Part shown: positions 18,769 to 27,482 of the stretch, piece by piece | Layout: each line of letters starts with the position of its first letter | Numbering within the stretch: position 1 is the stretch's first letter | DNA from: Burkholderia glumae LMG 2196 = ATCC 33617 | GTDB taxonomy: Bacteria; Pseudomonadota; Gammaproteobacteria; Burkholderiales; Burkholderiaceae | Direction of reading: 5' to 3' | DNA: 64,000 bases | NCBI RefSeq assembly: GCF_000960995.1 | Contig: NZ_CP009435.1 | Span: 1,116,001 to 1,180,000, forward strand | Notes under the pieces: model-generated | Database searches by the model: none | The model's input: only the letters and a program-made list of their open reading frames with translations | What the model was told of the DNA's origin: nothing | Position numbers and translations under genes: made by a program

Positions 18769-19139
18769 CGAAGTGTCTCTGCGGCGCGCTCGAGCGCCGC
18801 CATCGCTGTTTCGACTTCCCCCAACACGTCGATCGTGATCATACCGGTCGATTCCTCACGAGACAGTTCGCACAACGCAGCGAGTTCACGATCGAACCGC
18901 GCAACGACGGTGCGGAGCTGCGCTCCGAATTCGGTAAGCCGAAACCCATCACTTCCCGAACGGCGCTCCATCAGCGGGCGGCCGAGGACGCGCTCGAGCG
19001 CGGACACCTTCTCGCTGACGGTCGGCCGCTGCACTCCCATTGCCTGCGCCGCTTCTGAAATGCTGCGATAGCGCGCGATCTCGCTGTATGCGCGCAGCAG
19101 ATTCCAGTTGAGCCGAGGGGGAGTCGTCCGGGAAGCCAT
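18759..19139 (-). CDS. LysR-type HTH protein lacking an effector domain
   Basis: This 126-aa protein contains only the winged HTH of LysR regulators (residues 8-70): LNWNLLRAYSEIARYRSISE, then AQAMGVQRPTVSEKVSALER. A helical tail replaces the roughly 200-aa inducer-binding part. It is not a truncation artefact at this locus, as a clean stop overlaps the repressor gene end. It may dimerise through the linker helix and modulate the lysogeny switch. A large palindrome lies 63-115 bp upstream of its start and could be its operator. Confidence 0.8.
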   Translation of the reverse strand: MASRTTPPRLNWNLLRAYSEIARYRSISEAAQAMGVQRPTVSEKVSALERVLGRPLMERRSGSDGFRLTEFGAQLRTVVARFDRELAALCELSREESTGMITIDVLGEVETAMAALERAAETLRQS

Positions 19140-19201
19140 GGTTCGAGCGGTAGTTGTTGTTGCCGTAATGCGCGCGTCGCAGGGGCGGGGGACGAGAGGC
19201 G

Positions 19202-19254
19202 GGAGAAAGCCCGCGAAAGTTAGGCGTTTTCCTAACTTTCATGGGGCTTTCTCC
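19202..19254. repeat. Large near-perfect palindrome (21-bp stem)
   Basis: An inner perfect 10-bp inverted repeat GAAAGTTAGG / CCTAACTTTC (19215-19224, 19231-19240; 6-nt loop CGTTTT) is nested in an outer 11-bp repeat GGAGAAAGCCC / GGGCTTTCTCC (19202-19212, 19244-19254). Only two unpaired bases on the left and three on the right separate the stems. It lies between the LysR-like gene and a plus-strand small gene, and neither side has a terminal U-run. It could be an operator, an attenuator or a structured RNA. Confidence 0.75.
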
Positions 19255-19362
19255 TTCATTCCATTTGTCTGAAAAAAGCACGAAAATGGGGCCGCGTTAC
19301 AGCACGCGTGAATGCCGTTTCACGTCGTAGCGCCTCTCAAAATATCCGAAGAGGAAGCCGTT

Positions 19363-19602
19363 GTGAGTAACAAGACGCAAGAGCAGCAATTCCGAAACGC
19401 AACAGTCGAGGACGGGGTAATCCGACGCTGTACCGAAGCCACGATAGCCGCCCAATGTGGGCGCGCCAGCTCCACTGTAGCCGGGAACCGCGAGACGCGC
19501 GCAGTGCGCGATTTGTCGGCCGGTGAGCGAGCGGCGCTGCTCGCGCAGGTGACGAGCGCGATGTTGAGCCTATCGAACATCCGCGACCTGCTACTGACGT
19601 AA
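19363..19602 (+). CDS. Hypothetical phage protein, 79 aa
   Basis: This is the only small plus-strand gene in this part of the phage, ending 2 bp before the convergent gene D. The GTG at 19363 is preceded by GAGGAAGCC and starts VSNKTQEQQFRNATVEDG; an ATG at 19312 would add 17 residues. The second half is helical (SAGERAALLAQVTSAMLSL). I recognise no family. Its strand and place suggest expression in the lysogen with the repressor, which is inference. Confidence 0.55.
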   Translation: MSNKTQEQQFRNATVEDGVIRRCTEATIAAQCGRASSTVAGNRETRAVRDLSAGERAALLAQVTSAMLSLSNIRDLLLT

Positions 19603-19604
19603 CG

Positions 19605-20759
19605 TCAGCCCGCCTCCGAGGTGTCGATCTCCGGCACCTCGCTCGCCTTGACCTCTAGATCGAGGTCCGATGTAAATCCGCCGTTACCGTCGATCGAATG
19701 TGTAACGCGCGCAATGATCCAGTTGCAATCATCAATGACACGTTTGTAACCGCGCACGGTTACAGGTAATTCGGTCATCAGCTCGGGGCGGCCGAGCGCC
19801 AGCACGATGCTGAACTCTGCAACGCCGCGCTGCAACTTCTCCCATTCCGCTTTCGCCGCGCGCGTCGCGTTCGCCTTGTTCGCGTACGTGTGCCGCAACG
19901 TCTTCACGTTCTCGGCCGTGCCGAACAACACATCGCCGCTCTTGTCGATCGGCTTCTTCTTTTTCGCTGTCGTGCGACGCCGGCGCCGCTTCACGGTGGT
20001 CGACTGCTTCTTCGCGGTGCGCGTGTTCAGGTAGAACGCCTGCACGCCGGAATACGTGTCCCGATCGGCGACGCCGAACTCGTGACGGTCGCCGACGTCG
20101 CGCGTGATCGTGACGGCCGGCAATGGCTTGCCACTCGCCGTGGTCGCTTCGCCGGCCTTGATGAAGAGCAGCAGCCCGTTTTTCACGGTGGCGATCGCGT
20201 CGAACATCTTCGCCAGGCGCGACAGCAGATTGGCATCCGACTCGGCCGTCTGGTCGATGTGGTCGACGAGTTGCCCGTCGAGCGCCTTGCTGATGCGTGC
20301 CTCGACCTTGTTCTGACTGGCGATCGCGCGCACGATCGCGCCGACCGTTTGCCGATGCCAGGAGCGCTCCTTCTTGATCGACAGGCCCGCGCGCAGATCG
20401 ACGCTACGCGCGCGGATCGTCAACACGTCCGGCGTGCCGGTGTGCCGAACCTCATCGACCATGAATTCGCCCTTGTCGACCAGGCCGTTCGCCGCACCGG
20501 CCCAGCCGATCGCCAGCTTCACCGTGACGCCGCGACTCGGGATCTCGAGCGCGCCGTCAGAATCGTCGAGGCTGATATCGAGCTGGTCCGCTTCGAAGCC
20601 GCGGTTGTCCTGCAGCGTCATCGAGATCAACCGGCCGTCGAATTTCTTCGTGATGTTCTTGCCGGCCAGCGTGATGGAGTAGATCGCACGCGGTACGCGA
20701 TCGTCGGCGATCACGACCTTCTGCACCAGGTCGGCGCCGGGGATGTCGGTCAGGTTCAT
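19605..20759 (-). CDS. D: Phage tail protein D (P2 gpD, late control/tail tip hub)
   Basis: This 384-aa protein matches the P2 gpD family in length and layout. It forms the hub that connects the tail tube to the gpV spike, like T4 gp27 and the N-terminal part of VgrG. The N-terminal part (AIYSITLAGKNITKKFDGRL, then LQDNRGFEADQLDISLDDSD) is the typical first barrel. An unusual basic insert (VKRRRRRTTAKKKK) lies near residue 260. It is the last gene of the FI-FII-E-T-U-D operon and overlaps U by 4 bp. Confidence 0.93.
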   Translation of the reverse strand: MNLTDIPGADLVQKVVIADDRVPRAIYSITLAGKNITKKFDGRLISMTLQDNRGFEADQLDISLDDSDGALEIPSRGVTVKLAIGWAGAANGLVDKGEFMVDEVRHTGTPDVLTIRARSVDLRAGLSIKKERSWHRQTVGAIVRAIASQNKVEARISKALDGQLVDHIDQTAESDANLLSRLAKMFDAIATVKNGLLLFIKAGEATTASGKPLPAVTITRDVGDRHEFGVADRDTYSGVQAFYLNTRTAKKQSTTVKRRRRRTTAKKKKPIDKSGDVLFGTAENVKTLRHTYANKANATRAAKAEWEKLQRGVAEFSIVLALGRPELMTELPVTVRGYKRVIDDCNWIIARVTHSIDGNGGFTSDLDLEVKASEVPEIDTSEAG

Positions 20760-21184
20760 AGCGAGATCGCCCCCTTGATGGCGTCGGTCACGATGCCGAG
20801 CATGTCGAGCTCGTCGTTACGCGTCAGCGCGATCGTGAACTCGATGCGCCGTGCGGTGCCGTCGCTGAAGAACAGCGTGCGCGTCGTATCGATGCTGTCG
20901 ATCGTGAACATGCCGTAAATGTGGCCGGTGCCCTCGATCAGCGGCCAGGCGGTGTGCTGACCGGCCATTGCCTCAATGACGGCGAGGGACATGTCGCCGC
21001 CCGTCAGCTCGGGCAGCAGCACGCCGGACAGGCTGATGGTTTCGTCGTCCTCGCTGACGAACTGCCGCGCGGGCCTTTTGCCGACGCGGTTATTGCTGGC
21101 GAAGCGCCAGCCGCGCCGGCGCTTCAGCTCCTGGTAGGGCAGGGTCGACAGGCTGAACACGAACAGCCCGAGCGCCATCATCAT
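20756..21184 (-). CDS. U: Phage tail terminator protein U (P2 gpU)
   Basis: This 142-aa protein matches P2 gpU, a tail completion protein. Landmarks are the start MALGLFVFSLSTLPYQELKR, the RRGWRFASNNRVGKRPA segment and the EDDETISLSGVLLPEL strand pair that typify the family. It lies between the tape-measure gene (13-bp gap) and D (4-bp overlap). No anomalies are visible. Confidence 0.93.
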   Translation of the reverse strand: MMMALGLFVFSLSTLPYQELKRRRGWRFASNNRVGKRPARQFVSEDDETISLSGVLLPELTGGDMSLAVIEAMAGQHTAWPLIEGTGHIYGMFTIDSIDTTRTLFFSDGTARRIEFTIALTRNDELDMLGIVTDAIKGAISL

Positions 21185-21197
21185 GCGAACCTCTCCT

Positions 21198-24100
21198 TCA
21201 ATCCCGGTCGCGCAGACGCGAGCGCTCTCGCGCGGCCTGCGCGGCCTGTTCCTGGCGCATCACCTGCAGCACCTTCTGCGCGAGCGCCTGCTCATCCATG
21301 CCGGGCGCCGCATACACCTGGATCGTGATCGGCGCCGGCGCGACCGGCGCGCGGGCAGCGGCCGACGCGACCGTGAGCGGCGGGCGGTTGTCGACGGTGA
21401 GCGGTGCGCCGCCGGCGATCGCCGCGCTGGTGATGCCGACGCCGGCGCCGGCGGCGACGATGCGGCGGCCGACCTCGAGCACGGTCGACAGCGGACCGTC
21501 CTGACCCTCGCGCAGGCCCTGGTCGAGGCCGGCCATCGTGAAGCCGCCGAGTGCGGCAAACACGCGGCTCGGCGAATGGATACCGAGCTTTTCCTTGAAC
21601 CAGCCGATCACGCTGCCGCCGGCCGACTCGATCGCGTCCTTCACGGAACCCAGGCCGCTCTTGATGCCGTTGACGAGCCCGGACATCAGGTTGGCGCCGA
21701 ACTCGACGAAGCGCCCTGCAGCTTCCGCCGCGACGACGATGATGTCCGCGAGCCAGGCACCGAACCCCTTGCCGGCGTTGGTCGCCTTGTCGAGGCTTTG
21801 CTTGCTGGAATCCACTGGCCCCAACAGCTTCGTGATCCAGTTCCACGCACCCTTCACGGCGTTGACGAGCCAGTTGAATACCGGCTTGAGTGGCTCGAAA
21901 GCGGCGCCGAGCACGCCGAACACGCGGCTGAAGATCGGCGCGAGCGGCTTCAGGCCCTCAGTCAGGCCCTGCCAGAAGCCCGAGAAAAACGCCTTGATGG
22001 GCTCCCAATACTTCACGATCAGCAGCGCGGCGATCGCGATGGCGGCGATCACCAGACCAATCGGGCTCATGAGTGCGACACGGCCGACGAACAGCAGCGT
22101 CTGGGCGAGGCCGCCGAGCGCCGCGCGCACCCCGTTGATCGCTCCCATCGTGCCGCCCTTGACCAGGTTGAAGCCGCCGCGCGCTGTGTCGACAGCCATG
22201 CCGGCCGCGCCGCGCCGGGCGACATACTGCCGAGCGGCCGTCCAGCGTGACGCCACGGCCGCCCGCGACGCGGCGGCCTGCGCGGCGGCGGCCCGCCATA
22301 CCTGGACGGTGTACTGGCGTGCGGCGCTGGCGCCGTTTTTCATGGCGGTTGCGGCTGACCCGCCCCATTGCATGACGGCCGCCTTGGCCGCCTGGCACGC
22401 GGCCGGCACGCGCTGGCCGAGCGACGCGACGTAGGCGCGCAGCGATGACGCTGCAGCTCGAGGCGACGACGCGGTCCAGGCGGTCGACAGCGCACGGCGG
22501 ATGCGCGTCGCGGTGGACTGGACACCCTTGCCGGCGGAGGCGACACCGGACGCAGCGCCAGAGGCCGCACCGGGCAGACGCCGAAGCGCACCGACACTAT
22601 CACCGAGCGCGCGCGTGAGGGCGCCGCCCCGAATTCCCAGCATCGACATGCTGAATCGGACGATCGCCAGCGGCCCGAGGATGCCCGCGAGCGCGATCGT
22701 CAGCGTGCCGAGGACGGCGAGCAGCACGCCGAGGCCGGCCGCGCCGATCGCGACCGCGCGCGTGAAATTCGGGTATTCCTTCGCGAAGCCCAGAATTCGC
22801 TCCAGGACGTCGGCCGTCAGCTCGAGCGCCGTGTTGTAGATAGGCAGCAACTGCTCGCCGATTTCCGTGCGTAGATTGCGCACCTTTTCGAGCGCGATGA
22901 GTTGCTTCCCCTCGGGCTGTTCCTGACCGAGCTTGTGCAACTGGTCGATACCGTACGCGCCCCGGTTCAGCTTCTCGTTCTTATGAATCTGCTCGCGCTG
23001 CATGTACATCGTGGCGAACAGATTCGCGCCGTTGCCGTTCGTCATGATCGTGGAGAATTCCTCCAGGATCTTCGCGTCGGACGTGATGCCCTTGGCCTTC
23101 AGCTTCGGCAGCAGAACTTTCTCCATCCACTCGAACGGCGACGCGTTGAAGAGGTCGCCCTGCAGCAGCGCGCCGGGCTTGATACGCTTGATCGTACCGG
23201 TCGTCGTGTGTTCGACGTCTTTCTTGTCGACGAGCCCCAGCTCGACCAGGCGCTTCGATGCGCGCACGGTCGTTTTGCCCTGCATCAGGTTGCTGTAGGC
23301 GGCCTGCACGCCAGTGCCGGCGGCATGCCCGCCCATTTCCTGAATCAGCGGCTCCATCTGGTAATAGAACGCGTCCTGGCGCATCTGCTTCGCGGCGACC
23401 TTGCCGGTCTGGATGAAGTTGCGCCACTCGTCGCCGCCGACGCGGCCGCCGGTCGCGGACAGCACCTGCTGGACCATGTTCGCTTCGCTCTTGAACTTCG
23501 CTTCGCTTTTCGTGCCGCCCCGCAGCTCGATCACCTTCAGCATGTTCATGAACTTTTCTTCGTTCTCGTGGCCCTGGCCGGCACCGAACATCGCCTCGTT
23601 CGCGAACTTCATCTTCGCGAGCGTCGGCATGACCATCTGTGCATGATGCTCGTCCGCGAAGATCGACATCGCGTCGCGCATCAGCGTCATGTTGTCGGCC
23701 ATCGCGACGCCCGGCGTCTTCATCGATCGAACGTAACGCTCGGCGTCCTGCGTTGCCTGGTCGCCCAGACCGAGCGCCTGGATGCGGCCGCGCTCGTTCT
23801 GCACCTTCTTCGCCTCGGCCAGCGGCTCGCGCAGATCGTTGAGGATGTGCGAGCCGGTCGCACGCGCGGCATATCCGCCGATCGCCATCTCGGCCGCCGC
23901 GCCGCGCATCGCGCCCATCTTGCCGCGCGCGTCCGCGATGCGCTTCTGACGGGTGTTCAGCGCGTCGAGCCGACGTGACTGGGCGTCGATCGCGCCGGTA
24001 GTTGAGGCGATGTCGGTGCGCAACGTGCGCTCGTGCTGGGACAGATTACGCGTGTCGACGCCGGCGCGCCCGAGCCGGTTGCGCAGCTCGTCGACGCTGG

Positions 24101-24449
24101 CGGATTGCTTCTTGAACGCGGCGCCGAGCTTCGATGAGGCTTGCCGCGCCTTCGCGAGTTCGGCAGTCATCTGCTGCGACGGCGGTCCGTACTCGCGCAA
24201 CGACTTCGCAAGTTCCCTGACCTTCTTCTGTGCGTCGGCGAGCTTCGTCGAGGTATTGGCGAGCCCCGTGCGCATCTCGCGGAACTCGCCGATGCGCCGC
24301 TGCGTATCGTTGAGTTCCTTGAGCCGCGCGCGGGTGTCGCGCAGATCCTTCGCGAGCGTGCGATTGCGGCCGGCGATCTCGCGGATCGGCCGGCTCGCCT
24401 GGTCGAGCGCCTTGAGGACGACCTCGAGGCGCAGGGAACGATCGCTCAT
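21198..24449 (-). CDS. T: Phage tail tape measure protein T (P2 gpT)
   Basis: This 1083-aa protein sets tail length. The first 200 residues are long charged coiled coils (AGRNRTLAKDLRDTRARLKE and onward). A P2-type tape-measure core follows, then hydrophobic segments (AVAIGAAGLGVLLAVLGTL near residue 560 and IGLVIAAIAIAALLIV near 790) typical of proteins injected with DNA. The C-terminal part contains KEKLGIHSPSRVFAALGG, a common tape-measure motif. It starts in an ATGA overlap with E'. Confidence 0.94.
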   Translation of the reverse strand: MSDRSLRLEVVLKALDQASRPIREIAGRNRTLAKDLRDTRARLKELNDTQRRIGEFREMRTGLANTSTKLADAQKKVRELAKSLREYGPPSQQMTAELAKARQASSKLGAAFKKQSASVDELRNRLGRAGVDTRNLSQHERTLRTDIASTTGAIDAQSRRLDALNTRQKRIADARGKMGAMRGAAAEMAIGGYAARATGSHILNDLREPLAEAKKVQNERGRIQALGLGDQATQDAERYVRSMKTPGVAMADNMTLMRDAMSIFADEHHAQMVMPTLAKMKFANEAMFGAGQGHENEEKFMNMLKVIELRGGTKSEAKFKSEANMVQQVLSATGGRVGGDEWRNFIQTGKVAAKQMRQDAFYYQMEPLIQEMGGHAAGTGVQAAYSNLMQGKTTVRASKRLVELGLVDKKDVEHTTTGTIKRIKPGALLQGDLFNASPFEWMEKVLLPKLKAKGITSDAKILEEFSTIMTNGNGANLFATMYMQREQIHKNEKLNRGAYGIDQLHKLGQEQPEGKQLIALEKVRNLRTEIGEQLLPIYNTALELTADVLERILGFAKEYPNFTRAVAIGAAGLGVLLAVLGTLTIALAGILGPLAIVRFSMSMLGIRGGALTRALGDSVGALRRLPGAASGAASGVASAGKGVQSTATRIRRALSTAWTASSPRAAASSLRAYVASLGQRVPAACQAAKAAVMQWGGSAATAMKNGASAARQYTVQVWRAAAAQAAASRAAVASRWTAARQYVARRGAAGMAVDTARGGFNLVKGGTMGAINGVRAALGGLAQTLLFVGRVALMSPIGLVIAAIAIAALLIVKYWEPIKAFFSGFWQGLTEGLKPLAPIFSRVFGVLGAAFEPLKPVFNWLVNAVKGAWNWITKLLGPVDSSKQSLDKATNAGKGFGAWLADIIVVAAEAAGRFVEFGANLMSGLVNGIKSGLGSVKDAIESAGGSVIGWFKEKLGIHSPSRVFAALGGFTMAGLDQGLREGQDGPLSTVLEVGRRIVAAGAGVGITSAAIAGGAPLTVDNRPPLTVASAAARAPVAPAPITIQVYAAPGMDEQALAQKVLQVMRQEQAAQAARERSRLRDRD

Positions 24450-24565
24450 GCGTCGCCTTGTTCGTAGCGTTCACGTGCGCGCTCGCGCCAAGCCATCAGG
24501 TCTGGCAGCGGCATGGCGGCCATTACGTCGGGCGACCAGTGGAACACGAGCGCGATGTCGGCCAT
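24446..24565 (-). CDS. E': Phage tail protein E' (P2 gpE', GpE family)
   Basis: This 39-aa product (start 24565) reads MADIALVFHWSPDVMAAMPL and then DLMAWRERARERYEQGDA, the classic GpE signature with FHW...L..L..WR..A. In P2 it is made mainly as an E+E' fusion by a -1 frameshift, and both forms chaperone tape-measure assembly. Here the slippery site at 24616-24622 and an open -1 frame into this gene are intact. The ATG also overlaps the E stop (TAATG), so separate initiation is possible. It ends in an ATGA overlap with T. Confidence 0.9.
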   Translation of the reverse strand: MADIALVFHWSPDVMAAMPLPDLMAWRERARERYEQGDA

Positions 24566-24876
24566 TACGTCGTCGACGGTTCGAGGGAGACGTCCGCCTT
24601 CGACGACTTCGGCAGCAAAAAACCGGCCACCTCCGTACCGAGCTGCAGCAGGTCGGCCGGGTCCATGCGCAACACGTCCTGGTCGGTGAGCGTGGGATTG
24701 CTGATGCGCGGCAGCACCTTCGACAGCGCGATCACGTCGAGCTGCAGCAGATCAGTGAGGGCAACGCCACGCAGCGCGCCGGAATGCGGCTTGGTCAACG
24801 TGATTGCGGTGATTTCCTGCTCGCCACGCTTGATCGGCGTGTCGAGCGTGATGACGTTTGCTTGCTTCGATTGCAT
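24565..24876 (-). CDS. E: Phage tail assembly protein E (P2 gpE)
   Basis: This 103-aa protein matches the phage tail assembly chaperone family of P2 gpE (ITLDTPIKRGEQEITAITLT, then KPHSGALRGVALTDLLQLDV). It binds the tape-measure protein during tail assembly. Reading continues in the -1 frame at T TTT TTG (24622-24616) to give the longer E+E' product. It lies 33 bp downstream of FII and overlaps E' at TAATG. Confidence 0.92.
   Translation of the reverse strand: MQSKQANVITLDTPIKRGEQEITAITLTKPHSGALRGVALTDLLQLDVIALSKVLPRISNPTLTDQDVLRMDPADLLQLGTEVAGFLLPKSSKADVSLEPSTT
24616..24622 (-). promoter_or_regulatory. Programmed -1 ribosomal frameshift site in gene E
   Basis: On the minus strand the codons GGT TTT TTG give the heptamer T TTT TTG, the same slippery sequence used in P2 E. 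The -1 frame after it is open through E' to the stop at 24446. Synonymous codons were available for Phe and Leu, so keeping this heptamer suggests selection. Confidence 0.85.
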
Positions 24877-24909
24877 GGTGTGTTTCCTGAGTGGGTAGTG
24901 GAATGGGAA

Positions 24910-25419
24910 TTACAGGCCGAGCGCGCGGCGCTGCTGGGCGAGGCGATCGACGCCGCCGACCATTTCGATGAAGTTGGGAAAGTCGATCTCGATCAGGGTT
25001 TCGCCGTTGACGACGAGGCGGTAATACGCGAGCGACATCGTGCCGGTCTGGTCGGCGTTGTCGCCGGCCTTGGCCTTGCCGGGGTCGATTTCCTTGTAGC
25101 GGCCGCGCACGTATACCTCGACCGCATCGACTTCCTCGGTGTCGTCGCGCTGATAGGAGCCGGCGAAGCGTACGGTGACGCCGTCGACCTTCGACGTGCC
25201 CCACGTCTTGAACATCTCTTTCATGAAGCCGCCCATCGTGAGGCCCAGCTCGAGCTTCTCCATGCCGAGATCGATGTCGACCTCGCCATTCATGCCGCCG
25301 CCGCGATATGCCTCCATCTTGCGCGTGAGCTTCGGCAACTGTATTTCCGGCACCTCGCCGACGTACGAGACACCGTCCTCGAACACGATGAAATTCTTGA
25401 GTTTGGATGGCAGAGCCAT
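24910..25419 (-). CDS. FII: Phage major tail tube protein FII (P2 gpFII)
   Basis: This 169-aa protein matches P2 gpFII, which stacks as hexamers to form the inner tail tube. Family landmarks are LPSKLKNFIVFEDGVSYVGE at the start, LPKLTRKMEAYRGGGMNGEV, and the late RLVVNGETLIEIDFPNF segment. It follows the sheath gene by 29 bp in the PF operon. No anomalies are visible. Confidence 0.95.
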   Translation of the reverse strand: MALPSKLKNFIVFEDGVSYVGEVPEIQLPKLTRKMEAYRGGGMNGEVDIDLGMEKLELGLTMGGFMKEMFKTWGTSKVDGVTVRFAGSYQRDDTEEVDAVEVYVRGRYKEIDPGKAKAGDNADQTGTMSLAYYRLVVNGETLIEIDFPNFIEMVGGVDRLAQQRRALGL

Positions 25420-25448
25420 TGCGTTTTCCTATGGTGAGTGGCGAGCCG

Positions 25449-26621
25449 TCAGACGGCGATGCTTTCCGCGAACTTGAGCAGGTAGCGGTCCGTGATGCGC
25501 TGGCGGAACGTCAGGTCTTCAAGCGGAGGCGTCGGGCAGAAGTCGTAGTCGATGAAGCCATTACCCGCCTTCAGCGAATCCTTGTCGTTCGCGCCCGGAT
25601 CGAACCAGCACTCGCCGTCGATGACGTAGCCGGCGTTTTTCCACATCCGGAACTTCGCGTTCACGCCGTCGACGATGTCGCGAATCAGCGTCCGGCTCAT
25701 CGGCTGGTCGACCGCCCACATATGGGCCTCGGCCATCGTGTCGGCGATCACCTGCGCGCTGCGCACGTAGTTCTCGAACGCCCACAGCTTGTCCTCGGAG
25801 CAGGTCCGCGATCCCCACAGACGGTAACCATTCGCGTTCACCAGCGTGGTGACTTCGTGACTGTTCAGGTAGCCGGCGTCGGTGTTCGGGTCCTGCAGGT
25901 CCCAGAACACGTCGCGGCTGATGCCGGTGACACCGTTCACGACGACGTTGGAGATCGTCTTGTGCCAGCCGGTCTCCTCGTCGATCTTTGCGCGCATGCC
26001 GAGCGCGCGCGCCGTCGCCCAGGTGATGTCCTCGGCGCTGGTCGTGGTGTTCCAGTTCACAAAGTCCGGCCAGATCGTCATCAGCTCGCGCTGGCCGAAA
26101 TTCGCGCGGTAGGCGACTGCCTCTTCCTTCGTCTTCGCGCCGTACGCGTTGACGTAGCCGAAGCCGCGCAACTTCTGCGCAATCGTCGCCAGCTCGGTCG
26201 CGACCGGCAACGTATCGAGACCCGGACAGCCGAGCACGCGCGGCTTGACGCCGAGCCGGGTATTCGCAGCGAGCAGGGCCTTCATGCCGGTGTACTGGCC
26301 GTCCGCGGTCGTCGTGCCGATCACGTTGCTGGTCGTTGCGTCAGCGTCCTTGCCGGTCGGCACGCGCACGGCGACGATCAGCGGCGAGGTCTGCGCAGCG
26401 ATCGCGTCGAGCGAACGCGCGAGCGTGCCCTTCGTGCCGGCGCGGCCGATTGCGGCCCGCACGTCCGTGATGAGGACGGGACGGTTTTCGGGGAAGGTGG
26501 TCGCATCGGCGTCGTCGCCGGTGCTGACCAGGCCGATCACGGCCGTACTGACCGTGCGGATGGGGCGCGTACCGTCATTGATCTCAATGACGCGTACGCC
26601 GTGGTGGTAATCAGAAGGCAA
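25449..26621 (-). CDS. FI: Phage tail sheath protein FI (P2 gpFI)
   Basis: This 390-aa protein matches P2 gpFI, the contractile sheath subunit. Conserved blocks are YHHGVRVIEINDGTRPI at the N-terminus, VSTAVIGLVSTGDDAD, and LVNANGYRLWGSRTCS with RDIVDGVNAKFRMWKNAG in the C-terminal part. It is the first gene of the FI-FII-E-T-U-D operon, 67 bp downstream of the Ogr-type dyad at 26688, which should drive it. Confidence 0.95.
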   Translation of the reverse strand: MPSDYHHGVRVIEINDGTRPIRTVSTAVIGLVSTGDDADATTFPENRPVLITDVRAAIGRAGTKGTLARSLDAIAAQTSPLIVAVRVPTGKDADATTSNVIGTTTADGQYTGMKALLAANTRLGVKPRVLGCPGLDTLPVATELATIAQKLRGFGYVNAYGAKTKEEAVAYRANFGQRELMTIWPDFVNWNTTTSAEDITWATARALGMRAKIDEETGWHKTISNVVVNGVTGISRDVFWDLQDPNTDAGYLNSHEVTTLVNANGYRLWGSRTCSEDKLWAFENYVRSAQVIADTMAEAHMWAVDQPMSRTLIRDIVDGVNAKFRMWKNAGYVIDGECWFDPGANDKDSLKAGNGFIDYDFCPTPPLEDLTFRQRITDRYLLKFAESIAV

Positions 26622-26687
26622 GCTTTTCTCCCGGAAGTGAGCCTTCCGAAAGATTGCCTTCCGCGCGCGCGGAGATCACGCGCCGGA

Positions 26688-26712
26688 GGTTGTGGGGCGC
26701 CCTGGTACAACC
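26688..26712. promoter_or_regulatory. Ogr-type late promoter dyad (PF)
   Basis: GGTTGT (26688-26693), 13 nt, then ACAACC (26707-26712). It lies 67-91 bp upstream of FI, the place of the P2 PF promoter. P2 sites are TGT-N12-ACA; all three copies here use N13. Confidence 0.8.
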
Positions 26713-26732
26713 AGGAACCGTGTGGGACGTGA

Positions 26733-27482
26733 CTATGCCGCGACAGGTAGCGTGTCCAGCTCGGCCAGGCGCGCAGTCGCGACCTGGTGATAGCTCGGTT
26801 CGAGCTCGCAACCGATCCAGTTCAAACCGGCTTCCTTCGCTGCGGCGAGGAACGTGCCGGACCCGGCGAACGGATCCAGGATGACGCCGCCGGCCGGCGC
26901 CAGGCGCACGACGTCGCGCGCGAGCTGCGCGGGCTTCTCGGTCATATGGCGCTTCGGATGAGCTAGGCGCTCTGAGAAGACGCCAGGCAGATACACGTCG
27001 GCGCGGCGCACGGCGCCCTTGGTCGCCCAGACCAGGAATTCGGTCTGCTGCGCGAAGCCGCCCATGCGCGGCCGCGTGCGGCCGCTGGTCTTGTCCCATA
27101 CGGCGACGCCGCGCCAGGTGAAACCGGCGGCCTGGATCGCATCGGTGAGGCTCGGCAACTGGCGCCAGTCGACGAAGCAGGCCAGGTGCGCTTCGTTTCG
27201 GCAGACGCGATAGGCTTCCGCGAGCCATGTCATGCACCAGAATGTCCACGATCGCTGGTCCTTGCTGTCGTGCTGGAATTCAGGATAGACGGTCTTCACG
27301 TCGCCGCCGATGTACTTGCTCGACGGCGCCTGGCTGCGCGATGCGCTCGTCGTGCCGCCGGACGAGTAGGGCGGGTCGGTAAAGACCAGGTCGACGCACG
27401 CATCGGGCAGCGCGCGCATGACGCTCAGGGCGTCGGCCTGGTGCACGCGGTTGATCAGATCAGCGGAGAGAGTGTGTTGCAT
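26733..27482 (-). CDS. Phage DNA methyltransferase (beta-type amino-methyltransferase)
   Basis: This 249-aa protein carries the catalytic motif DPPYSSGG (DLVFTDPPYSSGG, residues about 32-44) before the S-adenosylmethionine motif FAGSG (ILDPFAGSGTFLAAA), the order of beta-class N6-adenine or N4-cytosine methyltransferases. No restriction enzyme is adjacent, so it is probably a solitary phage enzyme that protects phage DNA. It occupies the P2 Z/fun cargo site between G and FI. Its start overlaps the Com-like gene by 23 bp, which suggests translational control. Confidence 0.92.
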   Translation of the reverse strand: MQHTLSADLINRVHQADALSVMRALPDACVDLVFTDPPYSSGGTTSASRSQAPSSKYIGGDVKTVYPEFQHDSKDQRSWTFWCMTWLAEAYRVCRNEAHLACFVDWRQLPSLTDAIQAAGFTWRGVAVWDKTSGRTRPRMGGFAQQTEFLVWATKGAVRRADVYLPGVFSERLAHPKRHMTEKPAQLARDVVRLAPAGGVILDPFAGSGTFLAAAKEAGLNWIGCELEPSYHQVATARLAELDTLPVAA

